Source of the DNA: JBFWRI01 sp050248995
Lineage (GTDB): Bacteria; Pseudomonadota; Alphaproteobacteria; JAIXQD01
DNA length: 64,000 nucleotides
NCBI GenBank assembly: GCA_050248995.1
Contig: JBFWRI010000004.1
Location: 1 to 64,000 of the forward strand
Reading direction: 5' to 3'
The position numbers and the translations under genes were made by a program. The notes under the pieces were generated by a model. The model was given only the letters and a program-made list of their open reading frames with translations, did no database searches and had not been told where the DNA came from. Position 1 is the first letter of the stretch; every line of letters starts with the position of its first letter. Below, one piece after another: positions 8,186-17,077 of the stretch.

Positions 8186-8608
8186 CTACGCACGGCCCAG
8201 GGCTGTATGCACCATGCCCTGCATCCGCTTATACAGATTGATCATCAGCTGGTAGTCGCTGCCGATTTCAGCCACTTTCACCATCTGCTCTTCCAGCACC
8301 ACGTTGTTGCCGTCGGGCAAAACTTCATAAGAGCTGACATTGCGCTTGTCAGGATAGTTGCCGCCGACACGTGCGCCATCCGGCGCGATATGCAGCGGGC
8401 TGCTCATGCTCATCACCACCGGCTGCACACCGCTGGTAGAGCCGCCGCTGCGGCCCTTCATCGCTTCTTCAAAGCTCACAAGGTCGCGAGCCTTATAGCC
8501 AGGTGAATCCGCATTCGCAACGTTCTGTCCGATAACAGCATGCCGCTGCTTCAGGTAATCCATGCGCTGCCCCAGCAGCTCAAATGTTGAACCTATCCCA
8601 CCAATCAT
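8186..8608 (-). CDS. flgB: Flagellar proximal rod protein FlgB
   Basis: Proximal rod protein (140 aa) with the family signature QNVANADSPGYKARDLVSFE near residues 29-48 and a C-terminal helix ending MINLYKRMQGMVHTALGRA. The start at 8608 (MIGGIGSTFELLG) is preferred over a frame extending 18 codons upstream: a strong GAGGAGG lies 6 bases upstream of it and the upstream frame would run through the promoter. First gene of the flgB-flgC-fliE operon. Confidence 0.96.
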   Translation of the reverse strand: MIGGIGSTFELLGQRMDYLKQRHAVIGQNVANADSPGYKARDLVSFEEAMKGRSGGSTSGVQPVVMSMSSPLHIAPDGARVGGNYPDKRNVSSYEVLPDGNNVVLEEQMVKVAEIGSDYQLMINLYKRMQGMVHTALGRA

Positions 8609-8646
8609 TTTTTGCCTCCTCAGGCACCTTCTCCACCCCTTACCTC

Positions 8647-8661
8647 GCAAAGGGCGTGCCA
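8647..8661 (-). promoter_or_regulatory. Sigma-54 promoter of flgB-flgC-fliE
   Basis: On the minus strand the sequence is TGGCACG-CCCT-TTGC, an exact match to the sigma-54 consensus TGGCACG-N4-TTGC, with the -24 GG and -12 GC at the required spacing. Transcription would start near 8635, about 27 bases before the flgB start at 8608. Confidence 0.88.
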
Positions 8662-8742
8662 AACTGCTTCCTGATAAAAGGTAATACTTTCAGTAGGGTT
8701 AGGACCCTTGCCGGGCACTCTTTTCTTCAATACCGTCAGGGA

Positions 8743-9048
8743 ATGGAAGAAAAATCACCTTTCCGGACCCGTAAGGCCGTTGCCATTGGCGCGCCGCCCC
8801 CGGAAAGCCCTGTGCGCTTGCCCCATTTGATTGCCGCCGGCCGCGGCGAGCTGGCTGAGCACCTTCTGACTATCGCCTTTGAAAACAACATCCGTGTGCG
8901 TGAAGACGCCGACCTGACCGAACTGCTGACAACCTTGCATCTTGATACGCCCATCCCGCCGCAGGCCATTATGGCCGTGGCCGAGATCCTGACACGCGTG
9001 TATCAATTAAATAACGAACTTCCACCTGACTATGTAAACACCCGATGA
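8743..9048 (+). CDS. FlhB C-terminal-domain paralogue (FhlB-like)
   Basis: A 101-residue soluble protein resembling only the cytoplasmic C-terminal domain of FlhB/YscU. The blocks RKAVAIGAPPPE, LPHLIAAGRGELAEHLLTIA and IMAVAEILTRVYQLN parallel the FlhB regions around the export-switch domain. The NPTH self-cleavage site is absent. FhlB-type paralogues occur beside fliO/fliP in other proteobacteria and can partly substitute for the FlhB C-terminal fragment. It begins at 8743 and its stop overlaps the fliO start (ATGA). It is divergent from flgB. Confidence 0.85.
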   Translation: MEEKSPFRTRKAVAIGAPPPESPVRLPHLIAAGRGELAEHLLTIAFENNIRVREDADLTELLTTLHLDTPIPPQAIMAVAEILTRVYQLNNELPPDYVNTR

Positions 9049-9332
9049 CTGAAGCTTCACCTTCTATCCTGCAGGCCATTGCCGCCCTGCTGATCGTGCT
9101 GGGCCTTATCGCCCTCGCCGCGTGGGCGCTGAAAAAGTTCGCCTTTGGCGGCATGACCCTGCAGACAGCGAAAGGCACCAAGCGCCTGCAGGTTACGGAA
9201 AGCCTGTGGCTGGATGCCCGCTATCGTCTGGTCATCGTGAAAGACGGCGAGACTGAACACAAAATACTGCTGGGCCCGCAGGGCGCTTTACAGCTGGCAC
9301 AGGATACGACAGGCTTACCGCATGCAAAGTAA
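9045..9332 (+). CDS. fliO: Flagellar biosynthesis protein FliO
   Basis: Small single-pass membrane protein (95 aa) with a hydrophobic helix at about residues 10-29. It is followed by a short cytoplasmic beta-rich domain containing KRLQVTESLWLDARYRLVIVKDGE, the FliO pattern. FliO helps FliP oligomerise. It overlaps the FlhB-like gene at its start and fliP by 11 bases at its end, so the three are co-translated. Confidence 0.9.
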   Translation: MTEASPSILQAIAALLIVLGLIALAAWALKKFAFGGMTLQTAKGTKRLQVTESLWLDARYRLVIVKDGETEHKILLGPQGALQLAQDTTGLPHAK

Positions 9333-10101
9333 TCAGGAAAACTTGAAGAAATGGAAGCGCTGTCTGAAGGTCAGCAGTATCTGTTTCCTGCTGGCACTTG
9401 CCATCGTATTTACGGTGCCGGCCTTCGCACAATCCCTCACGCTTAATATGGGCGGCGAAGGCGAAGGCGGATTAACTGGCCGCATCGTTCAGCTGGTACT
9501 GATGATCACTGCGCTGTCACTGGCGCCGTCCCTTCTTATTATGGTCACCAGCTTCACTCGCATTATTGTTGTGCTGTCATTGTTGCGCAGCGCTATCGGT
9601 ACGGCGCAAACGCCGCCCAACATGGTGCTGATCAGCCTTGCGCTATTCCTCACCTTCTTTGTGATGGCCCCTGTACTGGATACGGCATGGACCAGCGGTG
9701 TGCAGCCACTGCTGGATGGCAAGATCGAGGAACAGGAAGCCTTTGATAAAACCGTGGCACCATTCCGCACGTTCATGCTGGCCCATACGCGCGAAGCTGA
9801 CCTACGGCTGTTCATGGACCTTGGTAAAGTTGAGCAAGTAAAAGAAAAAGCCGAAGTGCCGCTGACCGTACTGATCCCATCATTCATGATCTCTGAACTT
9901 CACCGCGCCTTTGAAATTGGCTTTCTGCTGTTCCTGCCGTTCTTGATTATTGACATGGTTATCGCGTCACTGCTGATGAGTATGGGTATGATGATGTTGC
10001 CGCCCATCGTGATCTCGCTGCCGTTCAAGATCATCTTCTTCGTATTGGTGGATGGCTGGTATCTGGTGGCCGGCTCGCTGGTGCGCAGCTACGGTGGTTA
10101 G
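9322..10101 (+). CDS. fliP: Flagellar export gate protein FliP
   Basis: Export-gate membrane protein (259 aa). An N-terminal cleavable signal (about residues 1-36, ending VPAFAQS), typical of FliP, is followed by four hydrophobic helices and the signatures MVTSFTRIIVVLSLLRSAIG and MGMMMLPPIVISLPFKIIFF. It overlaps fliO and converges with the large TPR gene, whose stop begins in the next base. Confidence 0.97.
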   Translation: MQSNQENLKKWKRCLKVSSICFLLALAIVFTVPAFAQSLTLNMGGEGEGGLTGRIVQLVLMITALSLAPSLLIMVTSFTRIIVVLSLLRSAIGTAQTPPNMVLISLALFLTFFVMAPVLDTAWTSGVQPLLDGKIEEQEAFDKTVAPFRTFMLAHTREADLRLFMDLGKVEQVKEKAEVPLTVLIPSFMISELHRAFEIGFLLFLPFLIIDMVIASLLMSMGMMMLPPIVISLPFKIIFFVLVDGWYLVAGSLVRSYGG

Positions 10102-13056
10102 TTATTTGCTTGTCTTGCGATAGTTATCCAGAAACCCTTGGAACAGGTCGACGCTTTGTGCCTGTTCCTGCACGCGTGCCAACGTTTCGGCGCCGCCGGT
10201 AATATCTGCCTTGGCGATAATTGCAAATGCCTGTGCCTGGCTGGTCTGCCGCATCTGCTCGGCGTATGTCTTGTCCAGATCTTCTAGCGCTTTCGTGTCA
10301 CCAGCCAACGAGAGTGCCACCGCGCGCTGCAGAACCAGCTGCGCGCCATCATCACTCAGCGACTGGTTTGTCGGTGGCATGATGCCCCCTAATGCTGCCG
10401 CTGCACGCGGCCAGTCTTTAGCGCGCCATGCGGCAACACTGGTCAGACGCAACGCATCAGGCGCCATATCGTTGGCCAGCAATGCTAGCGCCTCAGCATG
10501 CCGGTCACGATCGGTTAACGAACGCGCCAATAACAACTTGCGTTCTTCTACCGCCTCGCCTAGCGAAGTCTCATCCATTCCCTTTAGTCTATCTTCGGCC
10601 TTGGCAGGCTCGCCATTCAGCAGATAAAGTGCTGCCAGACGCAGCGTAACACGGTTTTTCAGCGCAGGCGTTGGCATGTTAGCGATCTCGGGTTCCAGCA
10701 GGGCGATTGCCTGCGGCAACAGGTCTACTGTCATCATCTTGTCTACAACGTCATTAATGATAACCAGTCGTTCGACCGGGTCAGTTGGACTGAAATCCTT
10801 GTACTGGTCAAACAACGCCAAAGTCTGCAGCGGGCTGGCATTATCCTGGGCACCAGATCCGAAAATATCGCGGAATATGACACGTTGCTGCGCGAGTAAT
10901 TCTTCCTCACGCGCTGAATTCGGGAATATCTTTTTGGCACGCTCCAGCGTTTCGATGGCTTCTGTTGGCTGCCCGGCCTTAAGCTGATAGCCTGCCAATC
11001 GGCTTAGCATTTCCATTTCCAGTTCATCGCCACGCCATGCAAAGCGCAGTCCTTCCAGCTTTTTGACAGCGTCGGGGATGCTCATATTTCCCGCCGATAC
11101 TTCCAGATCAACAAGCGCCATTTCCGAGCGAACGCGGGCCAGATAATCCGTGCTTTTTGCTGCTTCCTGCCATAACTTGCGGGCCTGATCGATGGCGCCA
11201 TCTCGTGCCTGCATAACGCCGCGCAGATAAATGATGGACGGCTCGCGTAGTACTTTTGAATCTTTGCGTGTTACCAAAAGATCGATCATACGGGCTGCGC
11301 TTACGTTATCATTGACGGCAATGAATGTTTCTGCCGCCAGTTGGGCGAATTTTTCGGCGAATGGCGAAGGATAATTTTCAAGAAGCAGTAATGTCGCATT
11401 AAAGTCCGCGCTCGCTTCCTGGAACTTGCGCTGCTCCGCCAAAGCTGCTGCGCGCCAAAGACGGATTTCAGGCCGATCTGCGTTGCCAGCAGCGCCCAAA
11501 GCCTGCAGGCCTGCTTCCGGCTGATGAGAAAGAACAGCCCCCAAGGCGCGCAGCAACTGGAATTCAGGACGACCGGTAATTTCAGGGGTTTCCTTGGCAA
11601 TCACATCCAAAATACCTAATGCTTCGTACCCATTTCCGTAGGAGAGATAGAAACGCACAAGATCAATGCGAGCGCGGTCGCGGGTGCTGGCAGCGGATTC
11701 TGCTACACGCTGCTGTAATGCCTGACGCGTTTCAATAAAGTCTCCCAAATCGGGTTGCTGCCAACGCATCAATGGGATCAAATCCATGCGCACGGTCTGC
11801 GCGGCTTTATCAGGCTGGGTTTTACCCAACGCCGTATCACCGAGACCAAGACGAAGGCCTTGTGATGAAGTAATTTCCACACCCTCTTCGATCATGCGCA
11901 CTGCCAAACTGTCATTCAGAACGCGAATAACAATACCCTGCAGCGATGGCAGCAGCTCGAAGTCCGCGAACCGAACCGCCTTGGTCAGATGATCATCAAC
12001 GGTTGCGGCTGGAATAAGAAATAGGGTGTCGCCAGCCACAGGGTCGATAAACGACAGAATGGGGCCACCGCTACGCAAAGGAATAACGACGCGGGCGCCC
12101 AGAGAGTAAAGTGGGTCGCTTCGCGGGCTAAGATCCTGAGCCAGTGATTGCGGCACATCACTGCCTGCAGCCACCACATCCAGTTGCCATGATGTGTTTT
12201 GCTTGCTGATTATGGGCTCGGCCCCCAACGGCATTGGTATGCGGTATATGCTGAAGCCTGTTGCCGGAACAACCTCGGCTGGCAACCGTGGAAAGCTTTG
12301 GAACAAGTTTGCCGTATCAAATCTCAGGCGCCGGTCAAAAGCGACATATACATAATCGCCGCGCTCATAAATAGCCGCCGGAATGTTCAGGCGCGGATCA
12401 AACTTTGCCAGCATAGCAGGCGTTGCGCTGAGACTGATTTCAGGCCGCACCGGAACAGCGGGAAGCGGAGCTGCTGCTTGTAATATGGCACTGGGAACGA
12501 GCGGCGCAGATGGACTCATATCGGGGATCGCCCGCTCATCTTCTGAAGCGACCTGATCGGTTTCAGGTACGCGATCCGTTTCAGTTGCCGGGAACGACAT
12601 AGCTGGCGATGACAATGATTCAGACGCAGGCGCCGAGGGCGGTTCTGGCTCTGATTTTACGACCGGCAACGACACAGGAGATGGCGGCCCATTACCCCTG
12701 ATATCCACCACAATACTGTTGCCCGACAGGAAGTGTTTGATCGTTCCATCAGCAGGTATACCAAAAGCGACCGCAGACGCCATCTCACCCGCATTCAACG
12801 TTACAATGTTACCAACTCGTGCAAGTTTGCGCGCTGATGGAGTGATATCAAAATCAGTCTTAGTCTTAAAAGTAAGGGTAACGGCACCCTCTTTTTTCTC
12901 CACTTCGTATTCAGTAGCGCGCGGAAAATCAAAGACAAGACGGTTGTAGTCTGCGTGCATTCCACCCCGTACCGGCACAGCAGCAAAAGCCGGCATGGCC
13001 AGCGAAATTACGCCCAGCGCAAAAATGAGAGGCCTAATTACTGGATGGCGGGGCAT
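10102..13056 (-). CDS. Large exported TPR-repeat protein
   Basis: Secreted or periplasmic protein of 984 residues with a signal peptide (residues 1-25, ending MPAFA). An AMIN-like beta domain follows (about 30-125, YNRLVFDFPRATEYEVE...), then a Pro/Ser/Glu-rich linker (about 130-215) and another beta-rich part. A long array of alpha-helical TPR-like repeats runs from about 450 to the end. Similar proteins are found in alphaproteobacterial flagellar/chemotaxis clusters, but I cannot name a function. The start at 13056 gives the signal peptide first and overlaps the cheZ-like gene by 23 bases; a start at 13086 is possible. Last gene of the fliL-to-TPR operon. Confidence 0.85.
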   Translation of the reverse strand: MPRHPVIRPLIFALGVISLAMPAFAAVPVRGGMHADYNRLVFDFPRATEYEVEKKEGAVTLTFKTKTDFDITPSARKLARVGNIVTLNAGEMASAVAFGIPADGTIKHFLSGNSIVVDIRGNGPPSPVSLPVVKSEPEPPSAPASESLSSPAMSFPATETDRVPETDQVASEDERAIPDMSPSAPLVPSAILQAAAPLPAVPVRPEISLSATPAMLAKFDPRLNIPAAIYERGDYVYVAFDRRLRFDTANLFQSFPRLPAEVVPATGFSIYRIPMPLGAEPIISKQNTSWQLDVVAAGSDVPQSLAQDLSPRSDPLYSLGARVVIPLRSGGPILSFIDPVAGDTLFLIPAATVDDHLTKAVRFADFELLPSLQGIVIRVLNDSLAVRMIEEGVEITSSQGLRLGLGDTALGKTQPDKAAQTVRMDLIPLMRWQQPDLGDFIETRQALQQRVAESAASTRDRARIDLVRFYLSYGNGYEALGILDVIAKETPEITGRPEFQLLRALGAVLSHQPEAGLQALGAAGNADRPEIRLWRAAALAEQRKFQEASADFNATLLLLENYPSPFAEKFAQLAAETFIAVNDNVSAARMIDLLVTRKDSKVLREPSIIYLRGVMQARDGAIDQARKLWQEAAKSTDYLARVRSEMALVDLEVSAGNMSIPDAVKKLEGLRFAWRGDELEMEMLSRLAGYQLKAGQPTEAIETLERAKKIFPNSAREEELLAQQRVIFRDIFGSGAQDNASPLQTLALFDQYKDFSPTDPVERLVIINDVVDKMMTVDLLPQAIALLEPEIANMPTPALKNRVTLRLAALYLLNGEPAKAEDRLKGMDETSLGEAVEERKLLLARSLTDRDRHAEALALLANDMAPDALRLTSVAAWRAKDWPRAAAALGGIMPPTNQSLSDDGAQLVLQRAVALSLAGDTKALEDLDKTYAEQMRQTSQAQAFAIIAKADITGGAETLARVQEQAQSVDLFQGFLDNYRKTSK

Positions 13057-13594
13057 CGAAAGACGCCATAAGTTTATCAATTTCATCCTGCCCGATGGCC
13101 TTACCCGGCAACTGGGGACCATTCAACAAACCCTGTTCAGCATCGCTCGGCTTGCCCGACTGTGGCGCCTTCTCCGAAACGCCTGAGTTACCGCCCACTG
13201 CGGCGACAAGGCGCTGTACCCATTCCTCGATGTGCCGCAACGCGCGTACAACTTTGGTGATTCTCTGGCCTGTAATATCCTGGAAGTTACAGGCCTCATA
13301 AATACTTGTTACAGCAGCAAGTAGCTGGCCTTTCGTTTCCGGCGACAATGTCTGGCAAATCTCGGATATCTTATCACAGGCGTTCATGATTTTGTTTGTT
13401 GCGTCTTCGGTGTCAGTAATAACCGCATCCAACTCGTCTGTTGCCGATGAAATCTGCTTGGTATTCAATTCACTGGACTGTATCGCCGATATTTCGCTTT
13501 TAGCTCTCTTAATATATTCGGCCAGCGCCTGAAGCTCATCTTGCATCTTCTGCGTGGCTTTCAGTTTGTTCAGCACATCATCAGCCGCAGTCAT
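13034..13594 (-). CDS. CheZ-like CheY-P phosphatase
   Basis: All-helical protein of 186 aa. The CheZ-type catalytic motif QDITGQ lies at 105-110: Asp106 and Gln110 are the expected phosphatase residues inside YEACNFQDITGQRI. The C-terminus has a flexible Pro/Gly/Ser-rich linker and ends in GQDEIDKLMASFD (168-180), which would be the CheY-P docking peptide as in CheZ. Its start overlaps the cheY stop (ATGA), so the response regulator and its phosphatase are co-translated. The name cheZ fits the motif; the overall similarity may be low. Confidence 0.85.
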   Translation of the reverse strand: MTAADDVLNKLKATQKMQDELQALAEYIKRAKSEISAIQSSELNTKQISSATDELDAVITDTEDATNKIMNACDKISEICQTLSPETKGQLLAAVTSIYEACNFQDITGQRITKVVRALRHIEEWVQRLVAAVGGNSGVSEKAPQSGKPSDAEQGLLNGPQLPGKAIGQDEIDKLMASFDAPPSSN

Positions 13595-13986
13595 GCGAAA
13601 TCTCCCAATACTGCAGCCATCTTGGTTTTCAAGGTTTCGGCATTAAAAGGTTTGATAATGTAGTTGTTTACACCTGCCTGCTTGGCAGCAACGACATTCT
13701 CCGCCTTGCTTTCGGCGGTCACCATAATGAAAGGCACGGCTTTCAGTTGCGCATCTGCCCTGACTTCCTTGCATAGCTGCAGACCTGTCATGGGGTCCAT
13801 ATTCCAGTCAGATATGATAAGACCATACTGCTTTTCTGAGTTACGGAGCAAATCGAGGGCGCTCGAACCATCAGCGGCCTGGTCAATGTTATGAAACCCA
13901 AGCTGCTTCAGCAGGTTTTCGATAATCCGGCGCATAGTTTGATAGTCGTCAACAACGAGAATGTTCATATTTTTGTCAACGGCCAT
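13591..13986 (-). CDS. cheY: Chemotaxis response regulator CheY
   Basis: Single receiver domain (131 aa). The acidic pocket is Asp13 and Asp14 (LVVDDYQTMRR), the phosphorylation site Asp60 (IISDWNM), the switch Thr90 (MVTAES) and the conserved Lys112 (IIKPF). In the same operon as FliM, its target at the motor switch, and translationally coupled to the CheZ-like phosphatase. Confidence 0.96.
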   Translation of the reverse strand: MAVDKNMNILVVDDYQTMRRIIENLLKQLGFHNIDQAADGSSALDLLRNSEKQYGLIISDWNMDPMTGLQLCKEVRADAQLKAVPFIMVTAESKAENVVAAKQAGVNNYIIKPFNAETLKTKMAAVLGDFA

Positions 13987-14023
13987 CAGCTACCCCCTTT
14001 CTTTTCTTACCTAACAATTACGG

Positions 14024-14734
14024 TCACTGACCAGCCGGAGCTGCATTAAGCTTGGGCAACTCTTTGCGCCTGATCAGCTCTGCAGTTACAGCCTTTGCCT
14101 TGACAGGGTCCATAGCCGCCAGCACCGGAGCAGCCTTGGCCTCCTTCATTTCCTGGATAACGCTGATCAGCATATTCATTTCAAGTTGCTCAAAAATTCG
14201 CGCGGCTTGAGGAGGTTTCATATTTTCATATATCTTGACAAGACTCTTCAACTGGTCCGACTGCTGCGTATCGGCCTGGGCCAGTAGTTTTTCAAGGTCT
14301 TCGCGCATCTTCTGCAATTCGGCGACCTTCTCATCAATACGCTGCTCTGCTGCTGTCAGCAGCGCCTCACGCTCAACGATGCTGTCTTCACGCTTGTCAA
14401 GTTCCTTACGTCGCTCGCCCAGCTGTTGCAGAATTTTGATGTCTGCATCCGTAAGAACGGTGTCCGTCTCATCGTCACCGACCTTGCCAATATTAGCAAC
14501 AGGCGGAGATGGTGTCTGATCAAGTGCTGTACCGCTATTACCAGCTGCGGCAGCAGGAGACGAAGGCGCAGGCTTTTCTTCGGCAACCGCCATTGCCGGT
14601 GACAGCAGCTGACTGACCTTCCCGCTTTCGACGGCGTCAGTGACATGCGAAACGCGCGTATACATTGCCAGCAACGCCACCATAACAACGGCCGGGACAA
14701 AGAGAATGCGCATGAGTTTCTGGGTAAACGTCAT
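14024..14734 (-). CDS. motE: Motor-associated protein MotE
   Basis: Protein of 236 aa with one N-terminal membrane anchor (about residues 8-24) and a periplasmic Pro/Ala-rich stretch. A charged coiled coil follows (about 95-160, ERRKELDKREDSIVEREALL...), and then a MgtE-N-like helical domain (MKPPQAARIFEQLEMNMLISVIQEMKEAKAAPVLAAMD). This architecture matches MotE, a chaperone of the MotC/stator periplasmic proteins in alphaproteobacteria. The start overlaps the upstream stop (ATGA). Confidence 0.85.
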   Translation of the reverse strand: MTFTQKLMRILFVPAVVMVALLAMYTRVSHVTDAVESGKVSQLLSPAMAVAEEKPAPSSPAAAAGNSGTALDQTPSPPVANIGKVGDDETDTVLTDADIKILQQLGERRKELDKREDSIVEREALLTAAEQRIDEKVAELQKMREDLEKLLAQADTQQSDQLKSLVKIYENMKPPQAARIFEQLEMNMLISVIQEMKEAKAAPVLAAMDPVKAKAVTAELIRRKELPKLNAAPAGQ

Positions 14735-15207
14735 CTCAGTTTCTCAATCGCCTTCATAAGATCCTGCTCAGCCTGTTTGCGTGGATCTGCTTTCTCGGTA
14801 CTTGTGTTCGCAACAGCAGGCTTTGCAGACACGGTCGCGGCGGCCGCCTTTACTACCGACGCTGCAGGAATCGGCGCGGCGCTTTTCGCCTGCTCTACAA
14901 GCTTTATGAGATCGGCTGCCGTCCGGTCAGCGGATGCTAGAAGATACGACATTTCTTCCCGAGCATTTGTAGCCCCCGTCACTTGCTTGCCCAATGTTTC
15001 GGTTAAGTCTTCAGCGCGAAGCCGCAGGCTTGAAAGGTTTTGCTCTGCACGTCCGGTTGTATTCACCAAGTCCCGCAGCAGATTTTCAAGATCGTCTTTG
15101 CCGCTGCGAACAATCTCGAGTCGGCTATGCAGCCGTGTAATAAAGTAAATCACCAGGCCAAGCAGTGCGATCAGCACAATATCCAGTAGCAGTGCGATGG
15201 CTTCCAT
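14731..15207 (-). CDS. DUF6468 flagellar-operon protein
   Basis: A 158-residue protein with an N-terminal membrane segment (residues 4-22, IALLLDIVLIALLGLVIYF) and a conserved charged helical region (LHSRLEIVRSGKDDLENLL, about 26-44). An Ala/Lys-rich C-terminal linker ends in a short amphipathic helix. The pattern matches the DUF6468 family that accompanies fliL-fliM in alphaproteobacteria; its function is not established. Gap of 3 bases after fliM and a 4-base overlap with motE. Confidence 0.85.
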   Translation of the reverse strand: MEAIALLLDIVLIALLGLVIYFITRLHSRLEIVRSGKDDLENLLRDLVNTTGRAEQNLSSLRLRAEDLTETLGKQVTGATNAREEMSYLLASADRTAADLIKLVEQAKSAAPIPAASVVKAAAATVSAKPAVANTSTEKADPRKQAEQDLMKAIEKLR

Positions 15208-15210
15208 GCC

Positions 15211-16251
15211 CTAACTTTCCTTCTTCTGGTGAAGCGTTTCTTCTTCAACGCGCACGGCGATATGGCCGTTCCGCTGCCCCATACGGCCACGGAACAGCGT
15301 CTCCTCGCCACTGCGCATCTCGATAATATCGTCAGGTTTGACATTCAGTTTGATCTGGGATCCCGGCTTCCAGTTCAATACATCGCGCAGGCCGATTGTC
15401 ACCTCATCAAGTACCGCATTGATGCTCATATCGGTTTCAAGCATCTCGTTGGCCAGGTGCGATTCCCAGATAGTATCGCGCCCAAACTTTTCACCCATGA
15501 ACTGCTGCAGCAGCAGTTCGCGTACGGGCTCTAGCGTGGCGTACGGGATAACGATTTCAACGCGACCGCCGCGGTCTTCCATATCCACGCGCAGTTTCAC
15601 CAGTAACGCAGCATTCTGCGGGCGGGCGATGGTTGCAAAGCGCGGGTTCGTCTCTAAACGGTCGAAGCGGAAGGTCACAGCAGACAGCGGGTCAAACGCA
15701 CTGTTCATATCGGCCAGGATGACGTGCAACAAGCGTTCAACCAGACTGCGCTCGATCGTGGTATAGGGACGGCCTTCAACGCGCATTGCCGCCGTGCCAC
15801 GACGGCCGCCCAGCAGCACATCGACGATCGAATAAATCATCGCGCTGTCAACGGTCAGCAGGCCGTAGTTATCCCACTCCTCAGCCTTGAAAATCGCAAT
15901 CATTGCCGGCAGCGGGATGGAATTGAGGTAATCGCCGAAACGCACGGCTGTCATCTGGTCAAGACTGACCTCAACGTTATCAGATGTGAAGTTGCGAAGC
16001 GACGTCGACATCACGCGCACCAGGCGGTCGAACACGATTTCGAGCATCGGCAGGCGTTCATAGTTCACCAGCGCGCTGTTGATAATAGCCATGATGCCCG
16101 AGGCATCTTTTGCGTCACCACCGCCGAAGCCCAGCAGGCTGTCAATTTCGTCCTGATTTAAAACGCGGGCGTCCTGCCCCATCAGGGCAGCCATGTCGTC
16201 TTCCCCGCCGGAAACGGCTGTTTTTTCCTCTTCTGCCACTGGATCAGCCAC
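15211..16251 (-). CDS. fliM: Flagellar motor switch protein FliM
   Basis: Motor switch protein (346 aa) of the C-ring. The CheY-binding peptide is NQDEIDSLLGFGGG (residues 32-45), displaced by an acidic 31-residue extension relative to most FliM proteins. The middle CheC-like domain and the C-terminal SpoA domain (LNWKPGSQIKLNVKPDDIIEM) are both present. The start codon is GTG at 16251. It follows fliL by 29 bases. Confidence 0.97.
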   Translation of the reverse strand: MADPVAEEEKTAVSGGEDDMAALMGQDARVLNQDEIDSLLGFGGGDAKDASGIMAIINSALVNYERLPMLEIVFDRLVRVMSTSLRNFTSDNVEVSLDQMTAVRFGDYLNSIPLPAMIAIFKAEEWDNYGLLTVDSAMIYSIVDVLLGGRRGTAAMRVEGRPYTTIERSLVERLLHVILADMNSAFDPLSAVTFRFDRLETNPRFATIARPQNAALLVKLRVDMEDRGGRVEIVIPYATLEPVRELLLQQFMGEKFGRDTIWESHLANEMLETDMSINAVLDEVTIGLRDVLNWKPGSQIKLNVKPDDIIEMRSGEETLFRGRMGQRNGHIAVRVEEETLHQKKES

Positions 16252-16280
16252 TTAGCTCTCCTTGCCCATCATAACTGCAA

Positions 16281-16841
16281 CTACTGGACCAACATTTCCC
16301 TGAACAGCACATCCTTGATTTTCACGGGTGCCACTGCCTGATTAACGCGCATCAGTAACTCTTCGCGCAGACGGTACATCCCTGCTGACCCACGCAACTC
16401 ATCGACACGCAGTTCGCGCAGATAAACCTGGAAATTATCAATCACGCGTGGCAGGACTTTTTCAATGGGCGGGATATCAGAATCTTTTGACAATTCAAGG
16501 CTTAAGCTAATCTTCAGGTAAATTGGGCGACTGCGCTCGGCTTGCAGGTTCACAATCATGTCCGGTATGTTGTAATATGTCGGCGCACGATTAGGATCGA
16601 GCGGCTTTCCATCAGCGCCAAGCTCAACAGCGGCTTCACCTTCTGCCGGTACAGGCTCATCACCACCGAATACTCCCCCGAAATAGGCTCCGACAGAGCC
16701 GCCGATAATCAGGATCAGCGGCAGCCCGATAAACAATGCTAACCTCTTGGGCGTCCATTTCTTTTTTGGGGCTTCGCCTTCAGCGCCTTCGACAGTCGCA
16801 GCTTCTTCGCCTTCAGGTTTTTTATCCTCTTCGTCAGCCAC
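16281..16841 (-). CDS. fliL: Flagellar basal body-associated protein FliL
   Basis: Single-pass membrane protein (186 aa) that surrounds the stator. A long acidic cytoplasmic N-terminus (residues 1-30) and a membrane helix (about 33-52, RLALFIGLPLILIIGGSVGAY) precede a periplasmic stomatin-like domain (YYNIPDMIVNLQAERSRPIYLKISLSLEL). The start is GTG at 16841 with GGAG 6 bases upstream. First gene of fliL-fliM-DUF6468-motE-cheY-cheZ-TPR. Confidence 0.93.
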   Translation of the reverse strand: MADEEDKKPEGEEAATVEGAEGEAPKKKWTPKRLALFIGLPLILIIGGSVGAYFGGVFGGDEPVPAEGEAAVELGADGKPLDPNRAPTYYNIPDMIVNLQAERSRPIYLKISLSLELSKDSDIPPIEKVLPRVIDNFQVYLRELRVDELRGSAGMYRLREELLMRVNQAVAPVKIKDVLFREMLVQ

Positions 16842-16897
16842 GCTGAACTCCGCTATTCAAAACAACCTTAACCATCTCTGATACTGGTAGTTTTTTG

Positions 16898-16912
16898 TTA
16901 ATAAAAACTTGA
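16898..16912. promoter_or_regulatory. Possible CtrA half-site pair upstream of fliL
   Basis: TTAA-N7-TTGA, one mismatch from the CtrA consensus TTAA-N7-TTAA, lies 57 bases upstream of the fliL start, in a region that is clearly AT-rich. CtrA drives early flagellar genes in several alphaproteobacteria. This is a short, weak match and could be chance. Confidence 0.25.
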
Positions 16913-17077
16913 AATCTAAAGTAAAGCAATGAGATGCCCCTGTCTGCGCAGTATCTTGTTGATGAGCGGTAATTTTTTCCAGCGTGACTTTTTTCGTTTC
17001 GCTGTCAGAACACAGTAATTTTTGTTTCTTCTACAAAATTACATAAGCAAAACAACAATCAAAACCAGATCCGAACT

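Noticed and set aside
10930..10960. TTGGCACGCTCC resembling a sigma-54 -24 element
   Set aside because: Lies inside the TPR gene, antisense, and the following GC is one base off the required spacing.
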